Below are positions 51,247 through 59,854 of a stretch of DNA of 64,000 nt, piece after piece. The stretch is taken from positions 4,762,001 to 4,826,000 of the forward strand of contig NZ_FNSY01000001.1 of the NCBI RefSeq assembly GCF_900105515.1, given 5' to 3'. How positions within the stretch are numbered: position 1 is the first letter of the stretch; each line of letters opens with the position of its first letter. The position numbers and the translations under genes are program-made. Source of the DNA: Streptomyces sp. 2131.1 (lineage in GTDB: Bacteria; Actinomycetota; Actinomycetes; Streptomycetales; Streptomycetaceae). The notes beneath the pieces were generated by a model. The model ran no database searches. It was given only the letters and a program-made list of their open reading frames with translations, and was not told the origin of the DNA.

Positions 51247-53469
51247 TCAGTGGCGGGCCGCCGCCTCGGCGGGGGAGGGAGCCGGGATCCGCTCGGCGAG
51301 CGGGACGACCGGCGGCAGGGTCTTCTCGCCCAGGAACACCCGGCGCACCACGCGCTCGGCGGCCCGCCCGTCGTCGTAGTCGCAGTAGCGCTTCCGGAAC
51401 GCCGTGCGCAGCGCCGCCGCCTTCTCGCCGCGCCACTCGTCCGAGCCCAGGATCGCGGTCAGCCGCTCCTGGGTCGTCGCGACGGCGCCCGGCGGCTCGG
51501 CCATGAGGTCGAAGTACGTCCCGCGCACCACCCGGTAGGTGTCCCAGTCGTCCGCGTGGATGACGATCGGCCGGTCCAGGTTGGCGTAGTCGAACATCGC
51601 GGAGGAGTAGTCGGTGATCAGGGCGTCCGCCGCGAGGTAGAGCTCCTCGACGTTCCCGCGGCCGGAGACGTCGATGATCCGGCCGCCGGCCCGGAGCTCG
51701 GCGAGCCGCCCGGCGGGCTTGTAGAAGTAGTGCCCGCGCACCAGCAGGGTGACGCCCGGGCCCAGGTCCTCGGCCAGCTTCGACAGGTCGAGCCGGGGCG
51801 TGAAGGACTTCTCGTACTCGCGGTGGGTCGGCATGTACAGGAAGGCGGTCGTGCCGTCGGCCAGGCCGAGTTCCCGGCGGGCCGCCACGACGTCCGCCGC
51901 GGTGGCGTTGACCAGCACGTCGTTGCGCGGGTAGCCGGTCTCCAGCGTGGTGAACCGGCAGGGGTAGACCCGCTCCCAGACGGTGGTGGAGAACCGGTTG
52001 GAGGACAGGCTGTAGTCCCAGCGGTCGCACCGGCGCAGCAGCTTCTCCATGTCCATGCTGGTGGACGCCGGGTACCGCGCCTGGTCGAGGCCCATGGTCT
52101 TCAGCGGGGTGCCGTGGTGGGTCTGGAGGTGGATCTGGCCCTCGCGCTTGACGACGGTGTCGCCGAAGTTGACGTTGTTGGTGAGGTACTTGGCGCGGGC
52201 CATGACCGTCCAGTACGCGCGTGATCCGACGATCACCTTCTCCACCCCCGCGGGCACCCGGTCGCGGTGCTCGGAGCGCACGGCCCAGACGCGGCGCATC
52301 CGCGGTGCGAGGCGGCCCAGCTCGGCCTCGATCGCGGCCGGGTTGCAGGAGTAGCCGCGCCCCCAGTACGCGGAGAACACCGCGAGGTTCTCGTCCAACG
52401 GCATCCGCAGCCCGCACCGGTAGAGCACGCCGAGGGCGGCCCGCCTGGCCCGGCCGACGCGGGCCCGCCCGCCCAGCCGGGCGCGGTGGCGGACGTTGTT
52501 GGCGCGGGTCAGGCCGAAGAACGCGGAGTACGCGTCCATGCCGAGCAGCGCGTACTTGTAGCCCCGCCCGCCCGGCGGCCGCTCGAAGCCCTCGGGCAGC
52601 CGTGCGCGGTAGACCTCGGCGGCCCGGTGGAAGAACTCGGAGCGTGCGTCGCGCGGCAGCCGGCCCGGCTTCTCCAGCACGGTCAGGAAGTGGTCGGTCA
52701 TTTTCAGGAAGAGCGCCGGACGCCAGCGTTCCAGCTCCGGATGCCCGCCCAGGAAGGCGAACACCCGGTCGTACTGGTCGAAGACATCGAAGTGTTTTCG
52801 GCTGACTGTACGAAGGATGTTGCCGCCCTCACGCCGTTGACGGTAGAGCACACAGGAGCGGTCGAGCACCGCGATGCGCTCCGCCGCGATGAGCGAGCTG
52901 TACGTCCACGGCGCGTCCTCGTAGTAGCCGGGCGGGAACCGGAAGCCGTGCCGGCTGACGAAATCGCGCCGGTAGGCCTTGTTCCAGACGATCTGGAGCA
53001 GATCCAGCAGCCGCGGGCGCTCCGCGAGCGAGAAGACGGCCGGGCCCTCCTCGGAGAGCAGTTCGGAGCGTGTGTTGCGCAGGTGCCGCCCGTCCCAGTA
53101 GGTCCGGGTGTAGTCGTAGATCAGGACATCCGGGTCGTCCGTCGCGTCCAGCCGTGCCGCGATGGCCGCCAGAGAGCCCGGCGCCAGGGTGTCGTCGCTG
53201 TCCAGGAAGAGGACGTAGTCGCCGGTCGCCAGCTCCAGACCCGCGTTGCGGGCGCGGCCCAGGCCCACGTTCTCCGTGAGGTGCAGCACCCGCAGCCGGT
53301 CGTCGCGCGCCGCGTAGGTGTCGAGGATCGCGCCGGAGCCGTCCGGGGAGCAGTCGTCGACGCCGATGACCTCGAAGTCGGCGAAGTCCTGCCCGAGCAC
53401 GGAGTCGAGACACTCCCCGATGTACCCCCGGACGTTGTACGCAGGCACGACGAGTGTCAGTCGAGGCAT
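51247..53469 (-). CDS. Bifunctional GT2 glycosyltransferase / TagF-like CDP-glycerol glycerophosphotransferase
   Basis: 740 residues, two enzymes in one chain. Residues 1 to about 230 are a GT-A family 2 transferase: VVPAYNVRGYI, Asp38-Asp39 in VDDCSPDGSG and the metal-binding D90-S-D-D. Residues of about 370-720 are the TagB/TagF fold: catalytic-type His452 in THHGTPLK, THREYEKSF, and D620-Y-S-S in TDYSSAMFDYANLDRP. It should add glycerol-phosphate (or similar) units and a sugar to a cell-wall glycopolymer on the inner membrane face. It is divergent from galE and sits in the sugar island between obg and proB. Confidence 0.92.
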   Translation of the reverse strand: MPRLTLVVPAYNVRGYIGECLDSVLGQDFADFEVIGVDDCSPDGSGAILDTYAARDDRLRVLHLTENVGLGRARNAGLELATGDYVLFLDSDDTLAPGSLAAIAARLDATDDPDVLIYDYTRTYWDGRHLRNTRSELLSEEGPAVFSLAERPRLLDLLQIVWNKAYRRDFVSRHGFRFPPGYYEDAPWTYSSLIAAERIAVLDRSCVLYRQRREGGNILRTVSRKHFDVFDQYDRVFAFLGGHPELERWRPALFLKMTDHFLTVLEKPGRLPRDARSEFFHRAAEVYRARLPEGFERPPGGRGYKYALLGMDAYSAFFGLTRANNVRHRARLGGRARVGRARRAALGVLYRCGLRMPLDENLAVFSAYWGRGYSCNPAAIEAELGRLAPRMRRVWAVRSEHRDRVPAGVEKVIVGSRAYWTVMARAKYLTNNVNFGDTVVKREGQIHLQTHHGTPLKTMGLDQARYPASTSMDMEKLLRRCDRWDYSLSSNRFSTTVWERVYPCRFTTLETGYPRNDVLVNATAADVVAARRELGLADGTTAFLYMPTHREYEKSFTPRLDLSKLAEDLGPGVTLLVRGHYFYKPAGRLAELRAGGRIIDVSGRGNVEELYLAADALITDYSSAMFDYANLDRPIVIHADDWDTYRVVRGTYFDLMAEPPGAVATTQERLTAILGSDEWRGEKAAALRTAFRKRYCDYDDGRAAERVVRRVFLGEKTLPPVVPLAERIPAPSPAEAAARH

Positions 53470-53653
53470 CGTTCACCAGTTCCAGCTGTCCGCGGTGTCT
53501 GTTACGGGGCGCGGACGGACCGTGCGACAGTGGTCGATGTCCGGCATCCGAAAAGCGTAATTGATGGCTCCGGGCCCATCCGGAGATTGCCGCGGGGCGT
53601 ACACGTAGGGTGGAACGCCGGCGGGATTCGGCATCCGACAGGAGACGCACGAC

Positions 53654-54625
53654 ATGACCTGGATGGTTACGGGCGGGGCGGGTTACATCGGGGCGCACGT
53701 GGTGCGCGCGATGCTCGCGGGCGGTCAGCGGGTGGTCGTGTTCGACGACCTGTCCACCGGCAGCGCCGACAAGGTCCCCGCGGGGGTCCCCCTGGTCACC
53801 GGCAGCGTTCTCGACCGCCGGGCCCTCGATGCCGCGATCGCCGGGCACGGGGTGACCGGCGTGGTGCACATCGCGGGCAAGAAGCAGGTCGGCGAGTCCG
53901 TGGAGCGCCCTCTGTACTACTACAAGGAGAACGTCACCGGCCTGGAGGTCCTGCTGGAGAGCATGGTCGCCGGGGGCGTCGGCCGGCTGGTGTTCTCCTC
54001 GTCGGCCGCCGTCTACGGCATGCCCGACGTCGACCTCGTCACCGAGACGACGCCGTGCGCCCCGATGAGCCCGTACGGCGAGACCAAGCTCGTCGGCGAG
54101 TGGCTCATCCACGCCGCCGCCAGGGCCCACGGGCTGCGCTGCGCCTCGCTGCGCTACTTCAACGTGGCGGGCGCGGCCGAGCCGGAGCTGGCCGACGCCG
54201 GCGTCTTCAACCTGATCCCGATGGTCTTCGAGCGCCTGGAGGCGGGCGAGTCCCCGCGCATCTTCGGCGACGACTACGCGACGCCGGACGGCACCTGCGT
54301 CCGCGACTACATCCACGTCGAGGACATCGCCTCCGCCCACCTCGCCGCCGCCCGCCGGCTGGAGTCCGCGGAGGCCGGCACGGACCTCACGCTGAACATC
54401 GGCCGCGGCGAGGGAAGCTCGGTGCGCGAGATGGTCGACCGCATCCTCAAGGTCACGGGCAGCGAGGACACCGCCGCCGAGGTCGTGGCACGCCGTCCCG
54501 GCGACCCGGCCCGCGTGGTCGCCGGCGCCGACCGCATCCGCGCGGAGCTGGACTGGTCGGCGCGGTACGGCGTGGACGAGATGATCGACTCCGCGTGGCG
54601 GGGCTGGCGCCTGCGCCACCCGTAG
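53654..54625 (+). CDS. galE: UDP-glucose 4-epimerase
   Basis: 323 residues, extended SDR. The NAD-binding GGAGYIG is at 7-13, and the catalytic Tyr141 and Lys145 in SPYGETK, with Ser116/117 in VFSSSAAVYG. CVRDYIHVEDIA and the C-terminal substrate region fit GalE. It converts UDP-glucose to UDP-galactose for a wall glycan and pairs logically with galU upstream of rplU. The ATG at 53654 follows AGGAG. A TAGGGT -10-like box lies near 53606. Confidence 0.92.
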   Translation: MTWMVTGGAGYIGAHVVRAMLAGGQRVVVFDDLSTGSADKVPAGVPLVTGSVLDRRALDAAIAGHGVTGVVHIAGKKQVGESVERPLYYYKENVTGLEVLLESMVAGGVGRLVFSSSAAVYGMPDVDLVTETTPCAPMSPYGETKLVGEWLIHAAARAHGLRCASLRYFNVAGAAEPELADAGVFNLIPMVFERLEAGESPRIFGDDYATPDGTCVRDYIHVEDIASAHLAAARRLESAEAGTDLTLNIGRGEGSSVREMVDRILKVTGSEDTAAEVVARRPGDPARVVAGADRIRAELDWSARYGVDEMIDSAWRGWRLRHP

Positions 54626-54651
54626 CCCTCGGTACGCCCCCCCGTACGGGT

Positions 54652-54675
54652 GACGAAAAGTTGCCGCTTTTCGTC
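54652..54675 (+). terminator. A/T-containing hairpin after galE
   Basis: 9-bp perfect stem GACGAAAAG/CTTTTCGTC with a TTGCCG loop, 26 nt after galE. It is either a terminator or an operator for the next transcript; a TAGGGT -10-like box is at 54737-54742. Confidence 0.5.
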
Positions 54676-54798
54676 CGGATGTGTCGGTGAACCCGGTCAT
54701 GGGTCGTTTCGCCGCCGAAGTGGGGATGTGGGTCAGTAGGGTCGGCTGCGGCGGACCGCCGCCGCATCGGCCACATCTCATCGTGGGGGCAGCAAACT

Positions 54799-55869
54799 GT
54801 GAAGGCTCTCGTACTTTCCGGTGGGGCGGGCACCCGGCTTCGTCCCATTACCCATACCTCCGCCAAACAGCTGGTGCCGGTGGCGAACAAACCGGTGCTC
54901 TTCTACGGCCTGGAGGCCATCGCGGAAGCCGGGATCACCGAGGTCGGCATCATCGTGGGCGACACCGAGGAGGAGATCCGGGCGGCGGTCGGCGACGGTT
55001 CCCGCTTCGGCATCGACGTCACCTACATCCGGCAGTCCGAGCCGCTCGGCCTCGCCCACGCGGTCCTGGTCGCCCGGCGCTTCCTGGGCGACGACGACTT
55101 CGTGATGTATCTGGGCGACAACTTCATCGTCGGCGGGATCGCGGACCTGGTCGAGGAGTTCCGCGCGGACCGGCCCGACGCGCGGATCCTGCTGACCCAG
55201 GTGCCCGACCCGGCCTCGTTCGGCGTCGCGGAACTGGACGGGGACGGCAGGGTGGTGGCCCTGGAGGAGAAGCCCGAGCACCCCAAGAGCGACCTGGCGC
55301 TCGTCGGCGTCTACCTCTTCACCCCGGCCGTCCACGAGGCCGTCCGCTCGATCCGGCCCTCCTGGCGCGGCGAGCTGGAGATCACCCACGCCCTCCAGTG
55401 GCTGATCGACCGGGAACGCGACGTGCGCTCCACCATCATCCGGGGCTACTGGAAGGACACCGGCAACGTCACCGACATGCTGGAGGTCAACCGGACCGTG
55501 CTGGAGAGCGTCGAGCCGTCCACCGAGGGCGCCTACGTCGACGGCGAGAGCGAGATCATCGGCCGTGTGCTGATCGAGCCGGGTGCCCGGGTCACCCGCA
55601 GCCGGATCGTCGGACCCGCCATCATCGGGGCCGGTTCGGTGATCAGCGACGCCTATGTCGGCCCGTTCACCTCGGTCTCCCAGAACTGCCGCATCGAGGA
55701 CAGCGAGATCGAGTACTCCATCGTGCTGCGGGGCGCCTCCATCGACGGGGTGCGGCGCGTGGAGGCGTCGCTGATCGGCCATGACGTCGAGGTGACGCCC
55801 GCGCCCCGCAGCCCCTCCGCCCACCGACTCGTCCTCGGCGACCACAGCAAGGTGCAGATCTCCTCATGA
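54799..55869 (+). CDS. Glucose-1-phosphate thymidylyltransferase, long form
   Basis: 356 residues. The nucleotidyltransferase part opens KALVLSGGAGTRLRP and continues with KQLVPVANKP, YLGDNFI and EEKPEHPKSDLALVG. A left-handed beta-helix follows (about 280-350, GESEIIGRVLIEPGA onward), absent from the short RmlA. This is the rmlA-long type seen in actinobacterial secondary-metabolite and wall clusters. It activates glucose 1-phosphate as dTDP-glucose. The GTG at 54799 lies behind a GGGGG run. The stop overlaps the rmlB start by 4 nt (ATGA), so translation is coupled. Confidence 0.9.
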   Translation: MKALVLSGGAGTRLRPITHTSAKQLVPVANKPVLFYGLEAIAEAGITEVGIIVGDTEEEIRAAVGDGSRFGIDVTYIRQSEPLGLAHAVLVARRFLGDDDFVMYLGDNFIVGGIADLVEEFRADRPDARILLTQVPDPASFGVAELDGDGRVVALEEKPEHPKSDLALVGVYLFTPAVHEAVRSIRPSWRGELEITHALQWLIDRERDVRSTIIRGYWKDTGNVTDMLEVNRTVLESVEPSTEGAYVDGESEIIGRVLIEPGARVTRSRIVGPAIIGAGSVISDAYVGPFTSVSQNCRIEDSEIEYSIVLRGASIDGVRRVEASLIGHDVEVTPAPRSPSAHRLVLGDHSKVQISS

Positions 55870-56855
55870 CCACCACCCGCATCCTCGTCACCGGCGGCGC
55901 CGGCTTCATCGGCTCCCACCACGTCCGTACGCTGCTCGGCCCGGACGGCCCCGGGAACGTCGCCGTCACCGTGCTCGACGCGCTCACCTACGCGGGCAAC
56001 CCGGCCAACCTGGACGAGGTCCGGGACCACCCCGGCTTCTCCTTCGTGCACGGCGACATCTGCGACGCGGAGCTGGTCGGACGGCTCATGGCCGGGCACG
56101 ACCAGGTGGTGCACTTCGCCGCCGAGTCCCACGTCGACCGCTCCATCGACGGCGGCGCGGCCTTCGTCCGTACGAACGTCGTGGGCACCCACACCCTGGT
56201 CCACGCCGCGCACGAGGCGGGCGTGCGCACCTTCGTCCACGTCTCCACCGACGAGGTCTACGGCTCCATCGACGAGGGCTCCTGGACCGAGCGCGAACCC
56301 CTCGCGCCCAACTCCCCGTACTCCGCCTCCAAGGCGTCCAGCGACCTCATCGCGCTGGCGTACCACCGCACCCACGGCCTCGACGTCCGGGTCACCCGCT
56401 GTTCCAACAACTACGGGCACCACCACTTCCCCGAGAAGGTCATCCCGCTCTTCGTGACGAACCTCCTGGAGGGCCGGCCCGTCCCGCTCTACGGCGACGG
56501 CGCCCACGTCCGCGACTGGCTGCACATCGACGACCACGTCCAGGGCATCGAACTCGTCCGCACCCAGGGCCGCCCCGGCGAGGTCTACAACATCGGCGGC
56601 GGCACCGAACTCTCCAACAAGGAGCTCACCCGGCTGCTCCTGGAGGCGTGCGACGCCGACTGGGACACCGACGTGGTCCACGTCGAGGACCGCAAGGGCC
56701 ACGACCGGCGCTACTCCGTCGACTGCGCCAAGATCCGCGAGGAGCTGGGCTACACGCCCCGCAAGGACTTCCGGACCGGCCTCGCCGAGACCGTCCGCTG
56801 GTACCGCGAGAACCGGTCCTGGTGGGAGCCGCTCAAGGAGAGGGCCGCCCTGTGA
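55866..56855 (+). CDS. rmlB: dTDP-glucose 4,6-dehydratase
   Basis: 329 residues, extended SDR. GGAGFIG at 10-16 binds NAD. The dehydratase triad region is STDEVYG (Asp129 and Glu130) with Tyr152 and Lys156 in YSASK. RCSNNYGHHHFPEK is family-typical. It makes dTDP-4-keto-6-deoxyglucose. ATGA overlap with the upstream rmlA-like gene and GTGA overlap with rmlD downstream show one coupled operon. Confidence 0.95.
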   Translation: MTTTRILVTGGAGFIGSHHVRTLLGPDGPGNVAVTVLDALTYAGNPANLDEVRDHPGFSFVHGDICDAELVGRLMAGHDQVVHFAAESHVDRSIDGGAAFVRTNVVGTHTLVHAAHEAGVRTFVHVSTDEVYGSIDEGSWTEREPLAPNSPYSASKASSDLIALAYHRTHGLDVRVTRCSNNYGHHHFPEKVIPLFVTNLLEGRPVPLYGDGAHVRDWLHIDDHVQGIELVRTQGRPGEVYNIGGGTELSNKELTRLLLEACDADWDTDVVHVEDRKGHDRRYSVDCAKIREELGYTPRKDFRTGLAETVRWYRENRSWWEPLKERAAL

Positions 56856-57817
56856 GGCCGCGCTGGCTGGTCACCGGGGCCGGCGGCATGCTCGGCCGGG
56901 ACCTGACGACTGCTCTGGCCCGCGAGGACGCCACCGTCGTCGCCGCTGACCGCGCGGCCCTGGACATCTCCGACCCGGCGCAGGTCCGCGCGGTCCTCGG
57001 TGCCCAGCGGCCCGCCGTCGTGGTCAACTGCGCCGCCTGGACCGCCGTCGACGACGCGGAGAGCCGGGAGGCCGAGGCCCTGCGCGTCAACGGCACCGGA
57101 CCCGCCGTCCTGGCCGACGCCTGCCGCGCCCACGGCAGCGTCCTGCTGCACGTCTCCACCGACTACGTGTTCGCGGGCGACGCGGACCGGCCGTACCCGG
57201 AGGACGCCCCGACCGCCCCGCGCGGCGCCTACGGCCGCACCAAGCTGGCCGGCGAGCGCGCGGTCCTGGAGACCCTGCCCGACACGGGCCACGTCGTCCG
57301 CACCGCCTGGCTCTACGGCGCGGGCGGCGCCAACTTCGTCCGTACGATGATCAAACTGGAAGCCGTCAAGGACACCCTCGACGTGGTGGACGACCAGCGC
57401 GGACAGCCCACCTGGACCGCCGACCTCGCCGCGCGACTGGTCCTGCTGGGCCGCGCCGCGCTCGACGGCACCGCACCGGCGGGCGTCTACCACGGCACCA
57501 GCGGCGGCGAGACGACCTGGTACGGCCTGGCCCGCGAGGTCTTCCGGCTGCTCGGCGCCGACCCGGACCGCGTCCGCCCGACCAGCAGCGCCGCCTTCGC
57601 CCGCCCCGCGCCCCGGCCCGCGTACAGCGTGCTCGCGCACGACCGCTTCACGGCCGCCGGCATCGAGCCCCTCCGCGACTGGAGTACGGCCCTGCACGCG
57701 GCCTTCCCCACCCTGCTCGCCGCCGAACGCCCCGCTCAGCCGGCCACCGGGCTGAGCGACGGCTCGCCCGACCTGACCTCCGGGACCGCCGGGCCGTCCA
57801 CCCGCAGCCGCGCGTAG
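56852..57817 (+). CDS. rmlD: dTDP-4-dehydrorhamnose reductase
   Basis: 321 residues from GTG 56852, overlapping the rmlB stop. The NAD(P)-binding GAGGMLG is at 9-15, STDYVF at 102-107, and catalytic Tyr127/Lys131 in AYGRTK. It makes dTDP-L-rhamnose in the final step. The last 27 codons run antisense to the 3' end of rmlC. The low-complexity tail (SDGSPDLTSGTAGPSTRS) suggests the overlap arose by loss of an earlier stop. Confidence 0.94.
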   Translation: MRPRWLVTGAGGMLGRDLTTALAREDATVVAADRAALDISDPAQVRAVLGAQRPAVVVNCAAWTAVDDAESREAEALRVNGTGPAVLADACRAHGSVLLHVSTDYVFAGDADRPYPEDAPTAPRGAYGRTKLAGERAVLETLPDTGHVVRTAWLYGAGGANFVRTMIKLEAVKDTLDVVDDQRGQPTWTADLAARLVLLGRAALDGTAPAGVYHGTSGGETTWYGLAREVFRLLGADPDRVRPTSSAAFARPAPRPAYSVLAHDRFTAAGIEPLRDWSTALHAAFPTLLAAERPAQPATGLSDGSPDLTSGTAGPSTRSRA

Positions 57818-58389
57818 TACGCCTCGCACGCCGCGTACGACGGCAGCAGCCCCCGCTCCTCGGCCTCGGCGAGCGCCGGGGCCGACGCGTCCTTCGGGGA
57901 CAGCAGCGGCGCGATGTCCGACGGCCACGCGATGCCCAGTTCCGCGTCGAGCGGGTCGACGCCGTGCTCGCGCTCCGGCGCGTACCCCTCGGAGCACAGG
58001 TACAGCACGCAGGCGTCGTCCGTCAGCGCCATGAAGCCGTGCCCGAGCCCCTCCGCGAGGTAGACCGCCCGGTGGTCGGTGTCGTCCAGCCGGACCGCCT
58101 CCCACCGCTTGTACGTGGGCGAGCCCGTGCGTACGTCCACGATCACGTCGAGCACCGCGCCCCGCACGCACTTCACGTACTTCGCCTGGCCCGGCGGCAC
58201 GTCCGCGAAGTGGATCCCGCGCAGCGTGCCCCGGCGCGAGGTGGAGAAGTTGGCCTGCGCGAGCCCCAGCGTGTGCCCGGCCGCGGCCCCCAGGTCCGCC
58301 GCCCTGAACCACTCGTGGAAGCTGCCGCGATCGTCCGGGACGACCTGGGGCTCGTGCACCCAGGCCCCGGGAACGGAGAGCCGGCGCAT
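57736..58389 (-). CDS. rmlC: dTDP-4-dehydrorhamnose 3,5-epimerase
   Basis: 217 residues, a cupin of the RmlC family. FHEWFRAADLG, GTLRGIHFADVPPGQAKYVKC and GLGHGFMALTDDACVLYL are the conserved blocks; the histidine in RGIHF and a downstream Tyr/Lys/Asp set form the active site. It epimerises the 4-keto sugar between the RmlB and RmlD steps. It faces rmlD and overlaps it by 82 bp. ATG 58389 lies behind GAGG. It is divergent from proB. Confidence 0.95.
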   Translation of the reverse strand: MRRLSVPGAWVHEPQVVPDDRGSFHEWFRAADLGAAAGHTLGLAQANFSTSRRGTLRGIHFADVPPGQAKYVKCVRGAVLDVIVDVRTGSPTYKRWEAVRLDDTDHRAVYLAEGLGHGFMALTDDACVLYLCSEGYAPEREHGVDPLDAELGIAWPSDIAPLLSPKDASAPALAEAEERGLLPSYAACEAYYARLRVDGPAVPEVRSGEPSLSPVAG

Positions 58390-58545
58390 GCGATCACATC
58401 CTCTTCGCAGTCCTCGGGACCTCCTGCCGGCCCCCGGTACCTCTGCCCAACGAGTCCACGGACCGAACGGACACGGAACGGGACGCACCGGTACGAAAGG
58501 GGTTCCATGCTGCGGAACGCGAAGGCGCCGGAATCCGCTCTCGCG

Positions 58546-58551
58546 TAGATT
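58546..58551 (+). promoter_or_regulatory. -10 element (TAGATT) for proB
   Basis: TAGATT lies 32 nt before the proB GTG. It predicts a short leader of about 25 nt that carries the GGGGGA ribosome binding site. Confidence 0.45.
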
Positions 58552-58583
58552 GCGGGGTCCAGCGAACGAACTTGGGGGACCGG

Positions 58584-59711
58584 GTGGCAGGGGCAAGGCA
58601 GGGCGTCACGGAAGCCCGCAGGATCGTGGTCAAGGTCGGTTCCTCCTCCCTCACCACCGCCGCCGGCGGCCTCGACGCCGACCGGGTCGACGCGCTCGTC
58701 GACGTACTGGCCAAGGTCCGCGACGGCGGCGAACGCGAGGTCGTCCTCGTCTCCAGCGGCGCCATCGCGGCCGGCCTCGCCCCGCTCGGACTGCACCGCA
58801 GGCCCAAGGACCTGGCCCGCCAGCAGGCCGCGGCCAGCGTCGGCCAGGGGCTCCTCGTCGCCCGCTACACCGCCTCCTTCGCCCGCTACGGCGTCCGCGT
58901 CGGCCAGGTCCTGCTCACCAGCAACGACACCAGCCGCCGCGCCCACTACCGCAACGCCTACCGCACCCTCGACCAGCTCCTGGACATGGGCGCGCTGCCC
59001 GTCGTCAACGAGAACGACACCGTCGCCACCGACGAGATCCGGTTCGGCGACAACGACCGGCTCGCCGCCCTCGTCGCCCACCTGGTCCGCGCCGACCTGC
59101 TGGTCCTCCTCTCCGACGTGGACGGCCTCTACGACGGCGACCCGAGCATCCCCGGCACCACCCGCATCGCCGAGGTCACCGGCCCCGCAGACCTGGCCGG
59201 GGTCAGTATCGGCAGCGCCGGCAAGGCGGGCGTCGGCACCGGCGGCATGGTCACCAAGGTCGAGGCCGCCCGCATCGCCACCGCAGCCGGCGTCCCCGTC
59301 GTGCTCACCTCCGCCAGCCACGCCGCGGACGCCCTCGCCGGCCGCGACACCGGCACCTACTTCCACCGCACCGGCCGCCGCTCCGCCGACCGGCTGCTCT
59401 GGCTCGCCCACGCCTCGACCCCGCGCGGCTCGCTGACCCTCGACGACGGGGCGGTGCGGGCGGTCGTGGAGCGCCACAGCTCGCTGCTGCCCGCCGGGAT
59501 CGCGGCGGTCGAGGGCGAGTTCGCCGCGGGAGACCCGGTGGAGCTGCGCGACCTGAAGGGCCGTCCGGTGGCCCGCGGGCTCGTCAACTTCGACGCCAAG
59601 GAGATGCCGCAGCTCCTCGGCCGCTCCACCCGGGACCTCGCCCGGGACCTCGGCCCCGCCTACGAGCGCGAGGTCGTACACAGGGACGATCTCGTCGTCC
59701 TGCACGGCTGA
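58584..59711 (+). CDS. proB: Glutamate 5-kinase
   Basis: 375 residues. The amino-acid-kinase domain begins with IVVKVGSSSLT (Lys17) and has SSGAIAAGLAPLG and the feedback/glutamate region NENDTVATDEIRFGDND. A C-terminal PUA domain (about 280-365) is present. It catalyses the first step of proline synthesis. GTG 58584 is chosen because GGGGGA precedes it at good distance. In many actinobacteria proB directly follows obg; here the sugar island lies between them. Confidence 0.95.
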   Translation: MAGARQGVTEARRIVVKVGSSSLTTAAGGLDADRVDALVDVLAKVRDGGEREVVLVSSGAIAAGLAPLGLHRRPKDLARQQAAASVGQGLLVARYTASFARYGVRVGQVLLTSNDTSRRAHYRNAYRTLDQLLDMGALPVVNENDTVATDEIRFGDNDRLAALVAHLVRADLLVLLSDVDGLYDGDPSIPGTTRIAEVTGPADLAGVSIGSAGKAGVGTGGMVTKVEAARIATAAGVPVVLTSASHAADALAGRDTGTYFHRTGRRSADRLLWLAHASTPRGSLTLDDGAVRAVVERHSSLLPAGIAAVEGEFAAGDPVELRDLKGRPVARGLVNFDAKEMPQLLGRSTRDLARDLGPAYEREVVHRDDLVVLHG

Positions 59712-59854
59712 CGCGGCCCCTGAAACGGCTGAAAGTCCGGCCAACGGACGGGGACCTTCACGAAAACCGCCCCACACGGGGCCGCGGACTGGTCCACTTT
59801 GTAGCAGGGAAACTGCGGGGTACAGCAAAAGCACCACAACACAGGAGGCCGCCG

